Source of the DNA: Rhodobacterales bacterium
Lineage (GTDB): Bacteria > Pseudomonadota > Alphaproteobacteria > Rhodobacterales > Rhodobacteraceae
NCBI GenBank assembly: GCA_025357355.1
Contig: JANXPK010000360.1
Span: 1 to 6,589 of the forward strand
Direction: 5' to 3'
DNA length: 6,589 bases
The notes beneath the pieces are model-generated. The model saw nothing but the letters and a program-made list of their open reading frames with translations, did not search any database and was not told the DNA's origin. Each line of letters opens with the position of its first letter. Position 1 is the stretch's first letter. Shown here in pieces: positions 1 through 5,077 of the stretch. The translations under genes and the position numbers were made by a program.

Positions 1-52
1 GCTGGCCTTCACCCCCGCCGAACTGGCGCAGATCGAGAAGATCACTGCCTAG
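1..52 (+). CDS. C-terminal end of an unidentified protein (partial)
   Basis: The frame starting at base 2 stays open to a TAG stop at 50-52 and encodes the tail LAFTPAELAQIEKITA. The hydrophobic-acidic helix pattern resembles the C-terminal end of aldo/keto reductases (xLTxxELAxIdxI), but 16 residues are too few to assign a family. A strong hairpin begins about 60 bp after the stop, which fits a real gene end. The gene converges on ubiG. Confidence 0.5.
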   Translation, partial: LAFTPAELAQIEKITA

Positions 53-111
53 ACCGCGACAAGTGGTCAAAAAAGAGTTGTCTAGGCATACCTCTTTCGT
101 TCCTTCCTTCT

Positions 112-143
112 CTTCCCCGATAGGCCAAAGCCTATCGGGGAAG
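112..143. terminator. 14-bp perfect hairpin, probable terminator of the left-edge gene
   Basis: CTTCCCCGATAGGC (112-125) and its exact reverse complement GCCTATCGGGGAAG (130-143) flank a CAAA loop. The position after the left-edge stop codon suggests transcription termination or mRNA 3' end protection. There is no T tract on either side in either orientation, so it does not meet the classic intrinsic terminator pattern. It could act as a processing or stability stem, or in Rho-dependent termination. Confidence 0.5.
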
Positions 144-196
144 CGCCTGCCTGCCCCCGGGCAGGCGCCTTCTGCGCCCACCCCAGGCAGGCGCCT
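143..196. repeat. Hairpin plus a repeated GGCAGGCGCCT motif
   Basis: GCGCCTGCC (143-151) pairs with GGCAGGCGC (160-168) around an 8-nt loop, sharing its first base with the preceding hairpin. The 11-mer GGCAGGCGCCT occurs at 160-170 and again at 186-196, so the left arm could pair with either copy. The two alternative foldings are a direct consequence of the sequence; any function is unknown. Confidence 0.5.
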
Positions 197-260
197 CCCC
201 TTCCTCACCATGGCACCCGACCCAATCCCCCTTGCCTTGCGCTGCCGCGCCGCGGCAATC

Positions 261-301
261 GGACCGATGAAGGCTCCCCCGGAGCCTCCATCAGCCGGTC
301 C
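261..301. other. Long bulged hairpin
   Basis: Three nested blocks pair in order: GGACCG (261-266) with CGGTCC (296-301), ATG (267-269) with CAT (289-291), and AGGCTCC (271-277) with GGAGCCT (281-287). The loop is CCC, with one A-C mismatch and a 4-nt bulge. That gives 16 base pairs in 41 nt. A smaller stem, TGCCGC/GCGGCA (243-257), precedes it. There is no T tract, so it is more likely an RNA structure or chance GC-rich pairing than a terminator. Confidence 0.4.
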
Positions 302-411
302 TCTGGCACTGGCGGCGAAGGCGGCCTTGCAAACCAAGCGGCATCCGGATGTTTCCACCAAGATCCATCGCGCATTAACCTGATTCGCCTGGCCTGTGGG
401 CCCGTGACGGC

Positions 412-455
412 TGTAGAGGTATTGTAGGCCCAATGTAGGTCGTTTGTAGGTCGTC
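412..455. repeat. Four TGTAG motifs at an exact 11-bp period
   Basis: TGTAG starts at 412, 423, 434 and 445. The last three extend to TGTAGG, and the last two to TGTAGGTCGT. The spacing of about one helical turn would place each motif on the same face of the DNA. This looks like a short degenerate tandem array or a row of protein binding sites. I do not recognise it as a DnaA, ParB, NrdR or CtrA site. Only four copies are present, so chance or decayed tandem duplication remains possible. Confidence 0.55.
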
Positions 456-462
456 AATCTTT

Positions 463-493
463 GGTTAACCGCCCCATATCTTGATCGTTAACC
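463..493. repeat. GGTTAAC inverted repeat
   Basis: GGTTAAC (463-469) and GTTAACC (487-493) are reverse complements separated by 17 bp. Each carries the self-complementary core GTTAAC, so the two sites are direct and inverted repeats at once, 23 bp apart. A further TTAACC lies at 375-380. TTAA is the half-site of the alphaproteobacterial cell-cycle regulator CtrA, but the usual 7-bp spacing between half-sites is absent. There is no T run after it on the minus strand, so it is not a ubiG intrinsic terminator. Confidence 0.35.
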
Positions 494-501
494 CCGCGCG
501 C

Positions 502-1239
502 TCAGCCGCCGCGCAGCGACGTCGTCACATAGTTCACCGACAGGTCCCGCGCCGACAACGACCAGTTCCAGCTGGCCAGGTTGAACACCATCCCCTTGCG
601 GTCCACCGGCGTCAAACCCGCCCTTTCGATCAGCGAATACAGCTCTTCCGGCGTGATGAACTTGGCCCAGTCATGCGTGCCTTTCGGCAGCCAGCGCATC
701 ACCCATTCCGCCCCGACGATCGCCATCATGAAGCTCTTGGCGTTCCGGTTCAGCGTGGAGCAGATCATAACCCCTTGAGGTCGCAGCAAATTCCGGCACG
801 CCGTCAGGTAGGCCAAGGGGTCCGACACATGCTCCACCACCTCCATGTTCAACACGACATCGAACGTCTCGCCCGCCGCTGCCAGATCCTCCGCCGTGGT
901 GTGGCGATAGTCGATGACCAGCCCCGCCGCCTCGGCATGCACCTGCGCTACCGGAATATTCCCCGCCGCCGCATCCGCCCCCACGACCTCCGCCCCCAGC
1001 CTTGCCATCGGTTCCGACAATAGCCCGCCGCCGCAACCTATGTCCAGAATTCTCAATCCGGCAAAGGGTTTAACCCCCTTCAGGTCGCGCGAAAACTCTG
1101 CGGCAATCTGCGCCGTGATGTAACCCAGCCGGCACGGATTCATCAGGTGCAATGGCCGGAACTTGCCGTTCGGGTCCCACCATTCCGCCGCCATCGCCTC
1201 GAATTTCGCCACTTCGGCGGGATCAATGGTGGTTTGCAT
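502..1239 (-). CDS. ubiG: Ubiquinone biosynthesis O-methyltransferase UbiG
   Basis: This is an S-adenosylmethionine-dependent methyltransferase that catalyses both O-methylation steps of ubiquinone biosynthesis. The 245-residue protein has the class I SAM-binding motif DIGCGGG (residues 66-72), an acidic residue at the end of strand 2 (GADA, 87-90), the MEVVEHV segment (132-138) and the UbiG-typical stretches AIVGAEWV (173-180) and WLPKGTHDWAKF (183-194). The N-terminal FEAMAAEWWDPNGKFRPLH is also characteristic, and the length is normal for the family. The ATG at 1239 is preferred over one 63 bases upstream: it begins the conserved region, and GAAGGA lies 6-8 bases ahead of it. The upstream ATG would overlap the start of pip. 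The gene is divergent from pip and convergent with the left-edge gene. Confidence 0.95.
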   Translation of the reverse strand: MQTTIDPAEVAKFEAMAAEWWDPNGKFRPLHLMNPCRLGYITAQIAAEFSRDLKGVKPFAGLRILDIGCGGGLLSEPMARLGAEVVGADAAAGNIPVAQVHAEAAGLVIDYRHTTAEDLAAAGETFDVVLNMEVVEHVSDPLAYLTACRNLLRPQGVMICSTLNRNAKSFMMAIVGAEWVMRWLPKGTHDWAKFITPEELYSLIERAGLTPVDRKGMVFNLASWNWSLSARDLSVNYVTTSLRGG

Positions 1240-1293
1240 GGGGCATCCTTCGATTTCAGTTTCGGGCAACGTGTGCTGCGTTATATAGGGCGA
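1240..1293. promoter_or_regulatory. Divergent ubiG-pip promoter region
   Basis: Only 54 bp separate the ATG codons of the two divergent genes. The one AT-rich block is TTATATA (1281-1287). On the plus strand it could serve as a pip -10 element, which would place transcription start very close to the pip ATG at 1294. On the minus strand the same block gives TATATA or TATAAC, and TTGACC (1314-1309, inside pip) is a possible -35 element, though the spacing of about 20 bp is long. The ubiG Shine-Dalgarno sequence is within this spacer. The assignment rests on sequence appearance only. Confidence 0.4.
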
Positions 1294-2280
1294 ATGGATC
1301 ACAGATCAGGTCAAAAACGCGCCGCCGACTATCTTTACCCGCCGGTCGAACCCTTCGACCAGCGGATGATGGATGTGGGCCACGGCCACCGCATCTATGT
1401 CGAACAATGCGGCAACCCCCAAGGGGTGCCTGTTCTGGTCCTGCACGGCGGCCCCGGTGGCGGTTGCTCGCCCGCGATGCGGCGCTACTTTGACCCGCAG
1501 GTTTACCGGGTGATCCTGTTTGACCAGCGCGGCTGCGGTCGCTCTCGCCCGCTTGCCGTGGCCGAGCACAATACGACATGGGACCTGATTGCCGACATCG
1601 AGCTGATCCGCACAACGCTGGGCATCGAAGATTTTATCCTTTTCGGCGGATCGTGGGGTGCAACCCTGGCCCTCATCTACGCCATCACCCATCCCGGGCG
1701 GGTACAACATCTGGTGTTACGTGGTGTGTTCCTGATGATGCAATCCGAGCTTGACTGGTTCTACCGCGGCGGCGTCGCCCGCTTTTTTCCGGACTTGTGG
1801 CGCCAGTTCTTGGCGCCTATTCCATTGGAAGAGCAGGACAATCTGATCGCCGCCTATCATCTGCGGCTGTTTTCAGGCAATCTGGCCGAAGAAAGCCGCC
1901 TGGGGCGGGTGTGGTCGAACTGGGAAAATGCGCTGGCCTCGATTGCCCATGACGGGCCCTTTGGTGACGGACCGTCCGACTATTCCCGCGCTTTTGCCCG
2001 GTTGGAAAATCACTACTTTCAGAATGGCGGCTTTCTGGACGAAGACGGCTGGATCCTGCGTCGGCGGCACCGGATCACTCACCTGCCTGCCACGATCATT
2101 CAGGGCCGTCTTGACATGATCTGCCCGCCGCTTTCGGCCTGGCAACTGGCCGAGGGATGGGAAAAGGCTAATCTGCGTCTGATCCCGCTGGCGGGCCACG
2201 CCCTGTCAGAGCCGGGGATATCCGAGGCGTTGGTGGATGTGATGGATGGGCTGCGGCCGCGTCCACATGTGGACACATAG
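1294..2280 (+). CDS. pip: Proline iminopeptidase (alpha/beta hydrolase, family S33)
   Basis: This is probably a cytoplasmic aminopeptidase that removes N-terminal proline from peptides. The 328-residue protein shows the family HGGPGGG oxyanion-hole motif (51-57), DQRGCGRSRP (77-86) and the nucleophile elbow GGSWGATLAL, with Ser120. Asp274 in GRLDMICP and His302 in AGHAL complete the catalytic triad. Glu211 (NWENALASI) and Glu238 (ARLENHYF) match positions that hold the substrate amino group in the Serratia enzyme, from memory of that family. There is no signal peptide, and the length is close to the usual 310-325. The ATG at 1294 is chosen because the open frame upstream (from 1147) runs antisense through ubiG. 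AGGG four to seven bases ahead is a short Shine-Dalgarno sequence. The gene stands alone and is divergent from ubiG. Confidence 0.93.
   Translation: MDHRSGQKRAADYLYPPVEPFDQRMMDVGHGHRIYVEQCGNPQGVPVLVLHGGPGGGCSPAMRRYFDPQVYRVILFDQRGCGRSRPLAVAEHNTTWDLIADIELIRTTLGIEDFILFGGSWGATLALIYAITHPGRVQHLVLRGVFLMMQSELDWFYRGGVARFFPDLWRQFLAPIPLEEQDNLIAAYHLRLFSGNLAEESRLGRVWSNWENALASIAHDGPFGDGPSDYSRAFARLENHYFQNGGFLDEDGWILRRRHRITHLPATIIQGRLDMICPPLSAWQLAEGWEKANLRLIPLAGHALSEPGISEALVDVMDGLRPRPHVDT
2261..2274. repeat. 14-bp perfect palindrome in the pip 3' end
   Basis: GTCCACATGTGGAC is its own reverse complement and encodes part of the last residues of pip (PHVDT). As RNA it could form only a 5-bp stem with a CATG loop. 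It sits 11 bp before the proposed terminator and could be a protein binding site or simply chance. Confidence 0.4.
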
Positions 2281-2285
2281 CAAAA

Positions 2286-2319
2286 CATAACAATACCAAT
2301 GGGTTATGATTTCTTTTTT
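2286..2319. terminator. Possible bidirectional terminator between pip and the transporter remnant
   Basis: CATAAC (2286-2291) pairs with GTTATG (2303-2308), and CC/GG pairing is possible within the 11-nt loop. On the plus strand a T-rich tract with six Ts (2314-2319) follows. On the minus strand four Ts (complement of AAAA, 2282-2285) follow. The position between convergent stops, five bases after the pip stop, fits a shared terminator. The stem is short and AT-rich for this genome, so it may be weak. Confidence 0.5.
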
Positions 2320-2327
2320 ACCAAACC

Positions 2328-2642
2328 CTAATCGGCAGGCTCCAACATCGCGACCGGTGTGTCCTGCCCTTTGGCGAATTGCACCCGCAGCGCCACCGCC
2401 ACACCGGCCAGTCCCAGCCAACCGGCAAAGGCCCGGCGCCCGTCCACCACGCCATGACGGGGGGCCAAAACCGCACCCAGCAGGATCAGATTGACCAGAT
2501 AGCGCGGGGCAACCACCAGGGGCACAGCATAAAGCATGGTCAGATGCTTGGTGGCTGCGTCGGCCAGGGCAAAGAACATGACGGCAAATGTCACCAGGGC
2601 GACACCTTTCATCTGGCTGCCGATCTGGGCGGTGTCGGGCAT
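2328..2642 (-). pseudogene. EamA/DMT-family transporter remnant with internal deletion
   Basis: The 104-residue frame begins like a drug/metabolite transporter: a first hydrophobic helix (GVALVTFAVMFFALADAATK, 13-32), then YAVPLVVAPRYLVNLILLGAV (38-58) and APRHG (60-64). EamA proteins usually have about 290 residues and ten helices. From about residue 70 the sequence (AFAGWLGLAGVAVALR, 71-86) instead resembles the last helix and basic tail of such proteins. This suggests that an in-frame deletion joined the first two helices to the last one, with the junction near residues 64-69 (about 2436-2453). The frame is intact, so a small three-helix membrane protein may still be made. The chosen start at 2642 has only a weak AGAAG ahead; ATG at 2612 is the alternative. 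The family call comes from pattern memory, not alignment. Confidence 0.6.
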
Positions 2643-2723
2643 CTGAGCTTCTTGCTGACGGGCCTCAGATATCCGATGGACACAACCTGCGAAAGCAAAA
2701 CCGTGTCACCCCGGCGAACGACC

Positions 2724-2752
2724 TTGCGGCGCGTCCGACTTTGACCTATATC
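2724..2752 (+). promoter_or_regulatory. Candidate promoter of the rimP operon
   Basis: TTGCGG (2724-2729) and TATATC (2747-2752) are separated by 17 bp and each matches four of six bases of the sigma-70 consensus. Transcription would start near 2759 and leave an 80-nt leader that contains both hairpins ahead of rimP. TTGACC at 2741-2746 is another possible -35, but has no good -10 partner. This was not tested. Confidence 0.4.
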
Positions 2753-2763
2753 GCCTTCAACAG

Positions 2764-2793
2764 CGGTTTCGGGGTCCACACCCGAAGCTACCG
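2764..2793 (+). promoter_or_regulatory. First leader hairpin of the rimP operon
   Basis: TTCGGG (2768-2773) pairs with CCCGAA (2781-2786) around a 7-nt loop, and CGGT (2764-2767) pairs with ACCG (2790-2793) below a 3-nt bulge. That makes ten pairs. It lies 10 nt upstream of the terminator hairpin at 2804-2824, an arrangement common in attenuators. I did not find a strong mutually exclusive antiterminator pairing by eye. Confidence 0.45.
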
Positions 2794-2803
2794 GCAGACG
2801 CGG

Positions 2804-2824
2804 CGGGCCTGTGGGCCCGTTTTT
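2804..2824 (+). terminator. Intrinsic terminator or attenuator immediately upstream of rimP
   Basis: CGGGCC (2804-2809) and GGCCCG (2814-2819) form a GC-only 6-bp stem with a TGTG loop, followed directly by five Ts (2820-2824). No plus-strand gene ends nearby: pip ends over 500 bp upstream and already has its own candidate terminator, and the gene between is on the other strand. The terminator most likely acts within the operon leader, 7 nt before the rimP Shine-Dalgarno sequence, and would set how much RNA reaches rimP. Confidence 0.7.
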
Positions 2825-2840
2825 CATTTCTGAGGTACAC

Positions 2841-3446
2841 TTGTCCGACCTGATCGCCAAAACCGCCATGGATCGCCGCCTGGCCGACATCGTCGCCCCT
2901 GTCATCGAAGGCATGGGGTTCGAACTGGTGCGCATCCGGCTGATGGGCGGCAACACCCGCACCCTGCAGATCATGGCCGACAAGCCCGAAGGCGGGATTG
3001 AAGTGGATGATTGCGGCGAGATTTCCATTGCGGTTTCGGCGATTCTCGACGTCGAGGACCCGGTCGAGGAGAACTATATTCTTGAGGTTTCCTCGCCCGG
3101 TATCGACAGGCCTTTGACAAGGCTCAAGGATTTCGAGATGTGGAAGGGCTGGGAGGCCCGGATCGAGACCTCGGAACTGGTGGACGGTCGTCGCCGTTTC
3201 AAAGGCACCCTTGGCGGTGTCGAGGGCGAGGAAGTGCTGATCCAGATCGAAGAGGCGGGCGAGCCCGTGGTCATCGGCTTGCAATTCGACTGGCTGGCCG
3301 ACGCCAAGCTGATCCTGACCAACGAGTTGATTGCCGAAATGCTCAAGCAGAAAAAGGCGAGCGGCGTGTTCGACGAGACCAAGTTCGACGAAGTTCAAAC
3401 TTCGGAAAGCGACGACGAAGACGCTGCCCAAGAAACCAAACACTAA
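2841..3446 (+). CDS. rimP: Ribosome maturation factor RimP
   Basis: RimP binds free 30S subunits and helps their late assembly. The 201-residue protein has the N-terminal alpha/beta domain (about 8-90, with FELVRIRL at 27-34 and TLQIMADKPEGG at 41-52), the family signature SSPGIDRPL (84-92) and a C-terminal SH3-like domain (about 93-165). An acidic tail ends in DDEDAAQETKH. The start is assigned to TTG at 2841, because TGAGG (2831-2835) lies five bases ahead and the family N-terminus (S-DLIAKxAxDRRLA) begins there. A GTG at 2811 in the same frame lies inside the terminator loop and is unlikely. ATG at 2868 would remove conserved residues. It is first in the rimP-nusA-ylxR-infB operon, 14 bp before nusA. 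Confidence 0.93.
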   Translation: MSDLIAKTAMDRRLADIVAPVIEGMGFELVRIRLMGGNTRTLQIMADKPEGGIEVDDCGEISIAVSAILDVEDPVEENYILEVSSPGIDRPLTRLKDFEMWKGWEARIETSELVDGRRRFKGTLGGVEGEEVLIQIEEAGEPVVIGLQFDWLADAKLILTNELIAEMLKQKKASGVFDETKFDEVQTSESDDEDAAQETKH

Positions 3447-3460
3447 GCCGGGAGAAGAAG

Positions 3461-5056
3461 ATGGCGATTACCTCTGCCAACCAGCTTGAACTGTTGCAGA
3501 CCGCCGAGGCGGTTGCGCGCGAGAAAATGATTGACCCAGATCTGGTGATCCAGGCGATGGAAGACAGCCTCGCCCGCGCCGCCAAGTCGCGCTACGGCGC
3601 CGAAATGGACATTCGGGTGAACATCGACCGCAAGACCGGCCGCGCCACCTTTGCCCGCATCCGCACTGTCGTTGCGGATGATGCGGTCGAGAATCACCAC
3701 GCGCAGGTGACCGTCAAACAGGCGGCGGACTATCTCAAGGACCCCAAGGTCGGCGACGAGATCATTGACGAGGTTCCCCCAGTTGATCTGGGCCGAATCG
3801 CCGCGCAGTCGGCCAAACAGGTGATCTTGCAAAAGGTGCGCGAGGCCGAACGCGACCGCCAGTTCGAAGAATTCAAGGACCGCAAGGGCACGATCATCAA
3901 CGGACAGGTCAAGCGCGAGGAATACGGCAACATCATCGTCGACATCGGTCGCGGTGAAGCCATCCTGCGCCGCAATGAAAAGATCGGCCGCGAATCCTAT
4001 CGCCCGAACGACCGCATCCGCGCCTATATCAAGGACGTGCGCCGCGAGGCTCGCGGGCCACAGGTCTTCCTCAGCCGCACCGACCCGCAGTTCATGGCGG
4101 AACTCTTCAAGATGGAAGTGCCCGAGATTTACGATGGCATCATCGAGATCAAGGCTGTCGCCCGCGACCCCGGCTCGCGCGCCAAGATCGCCGTCATTTC
4201 CTACGACAACTCGATCGACCCGGTCGGCGCCTGCGTCGGTATGCGCGGCTCGCGCGTGCAGGCAGTGGTGAACGAGTTGCAGGGCGAGAAGATCGACATC
4301 ATTCCGTGGAACCAGGATCAGGCGACGTTCCTGGTGAACGCGCTGCAACCGGCGGAAGTTTCCAAGGTCGTGATCGACGAAGAGAATGGCAAGATTGTGG
4401 TCGTGGTGCCGGATGAGCAATTGTCGCTCGCCATCGGTCGCCGCGGCCAGAACGTGCGTCTGGCCAGTCAGCTGACCGCACTCGACATCGACATCATGAC
4501 CGAATCCGACGAAAGCGCCCGCCGGCAGGCTGAGTTTGCCGAGCGGACCAAGCTCTTCATCGACACGCTGGATATCGACGAGATGATGGCGCAGTTGCTG
4601 GTGTCGGAAGGCTTCACCAATCTGGAAGAAGTGGCCTATGTCGACACCGAAGAGCTGCTGTCGATCGACGGCTTCGACGAGGCGACCGCAGGTGAATTGC
4701 AAGCCCGCGCAAGGGATTACCTGGAGGCCGCCAATGCCAAGGCGCTGGCAAATGCCCGCGCTTTGGGTGTCGACGACAGCCTGATCGACTTTGAAGGCCT
4801 GACGCCGCAGATGATCGAGGCGTTGGCCCATGACGGCATCAAGACGCTGGAAGACTTCGCCACCTGCGCCGATTGGGAACTGGCGGGCGGCTGGACCACG
4901 GTGAACGGCGCGCGCCACAAGGACGAAGGCGTGCTCGAAAAGTTCGACATGTCGCTGGAAGAGGCGCAAAATTTGGTCATGACGGCGCGGGTGATGTTGG
5001 GCTGGGTCGATCCGACCGAACTGGAACCCAAAGCCGACATGGAGGCCGAGGTCTGA
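3461..5056 (+). CDS. nusA: Transcription termination/antitermination protein NusA
   Basis: NusA binds RNA polymerase and nascent RNA, and promotes pausing, intrinsic termination and, with other Nus factors, antitermination. The 531-residue protein has the polymerase-binding N-terminal domain (about 1-130), an S1 domain (about 139-206) and two KH domains with GMRG (260-263) and GRRG (326-329) loops. Two helix-hairpin-helix-type acidic repeats follow at about 376-418 (LLVSEGFTNLEEVAYV) and 446-510 (ALAHDGIKTLEDFA). The length and domain set are normal for alphaproteobacteria. ATG at 3461 is preceded by GGGAGAAG, a good Shine-Dalgarno sequence, and begins the conserved region; the open frame further upstream overlaps rimP. 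Its TGA stop (5054-5056) lies in a terminator-like hairpin. Confidence 0.97.
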   Translation: MAITSANQLELLQTAEAVAREKMIDPDLVIQAMEDSLARAAKSRYGAEMDIRVNIDRKTGRATFARIRTVVADDAVENHHAQVTVKQAADYLKDPKVGDEIIDEVPPVDLGRIAAQSAKQVILQKVREAERDRQFEEFKDRKGTIINGQVKREEYGNIIVDIGRGEAILRRNEKIGRESYRPNDRIRAYIKDVRREARGPQVFLSRTDPQFMAELFKMEVPEIYDGIIEIKAVARDPGSRAKIAVISYDNSIDPVGACVGMRGSRVQAVVNELQGEKIDIIPWNQDQATFLVNALQPAEVSKVVIDEENGKIVVVVPDEQLSLAIGRRGQNVRLASQLTALDIDIMTESDESARRQAEFAERTKLFIDTLDIDEMMAQLLVSEGFTNLEEVAYVDTEELLSIDGFDEATAGELQARARDYLEAANAKALANARALGVDDSLIDFEGLTPQMIEALAHDGIKTLEDFATCADWELAGGWTTVNGARHKDEGVLEKFDMSLEEAQNLVMTARVMLGWVDPTELEPKADMEAEV

Positions 5057-5074
5057 TTTCAGACCTCGGGTTTT
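5046..5074 (+). terminator. Terminator-like hairpin overlapping the nusA stop codon
   Basis: CCGAGGTCTG (5046-5055) and CAGACCTCGG (5060-5069) form a perfect 10-bp stem with an ATTT loop, followed by G and four Ts (5071-5074). It includes the last three nusA codons and the stop, and ends three bases before the ylxR GTG. The T tract is short, so partial termination is likely. A ribosome finishing nusA would cover the left arm and could prevent folding. Confidence 0.65.
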
Positions 5075-5077
5075 GCC

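Larger units (their letters stand above)
53..501. other. Structured intergenic region between convergent genes
   Basis: This 449-bp stretch lies between the stop of the left-edge gene and the stop of minus-strand ubiG, so neither neighbour needs a promoter here. I see no convincing protein gene: the only long frame (63-383, plus) starts at GTG without a Shine-Dalgarno sequence, runs through the hairpins and has a low-complexity, Pro/Ala-rich composition. The stretch holds inverted repeats at 112-143, 143-168, 243-257 and 261-301, a 10-bp palindrome CATCCGGATG at 342-351, phased TGTAG motifs at 412-449 and a GGTTAAC inverted repeat at 463-493. I did not recognise signatures of RNase P RNA, tmRNA, SRP RNA or tRNA. 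Confidence 0.7.

Noticed and set aside
63..383. 106-codon plus-strand open frame in the left intergenic region
   Set aside because: GTG start with no Shine-Dalgarno sequence, runs through the strong hairpins, has Pro/Ala-rich low-complexity composition and no recognisable domain. An internal ATG at 267 (38 codons) is likewise unsupported.
2677..2744. 22-codon ORF before rimP as a leader peptide
   Set aside because: No ribosome binding site, no run of regulatory codons, and it lies upstream of the proposed transcription start.
2731..2801. Possible tRNA: GCGTC and GACGC ends 71 nt apart, in the place where E. coli has metY
   Set aside because: Only five acceptor pairs, no T-arm consensus, no anticodon arm and no CCA context.
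3443..4969. 508-codon minus-strand frame opposite nusA
   Set aside because: A shadow of the strongly biased nusA codons; it lacks any known domain, while nusA is unmistakable.
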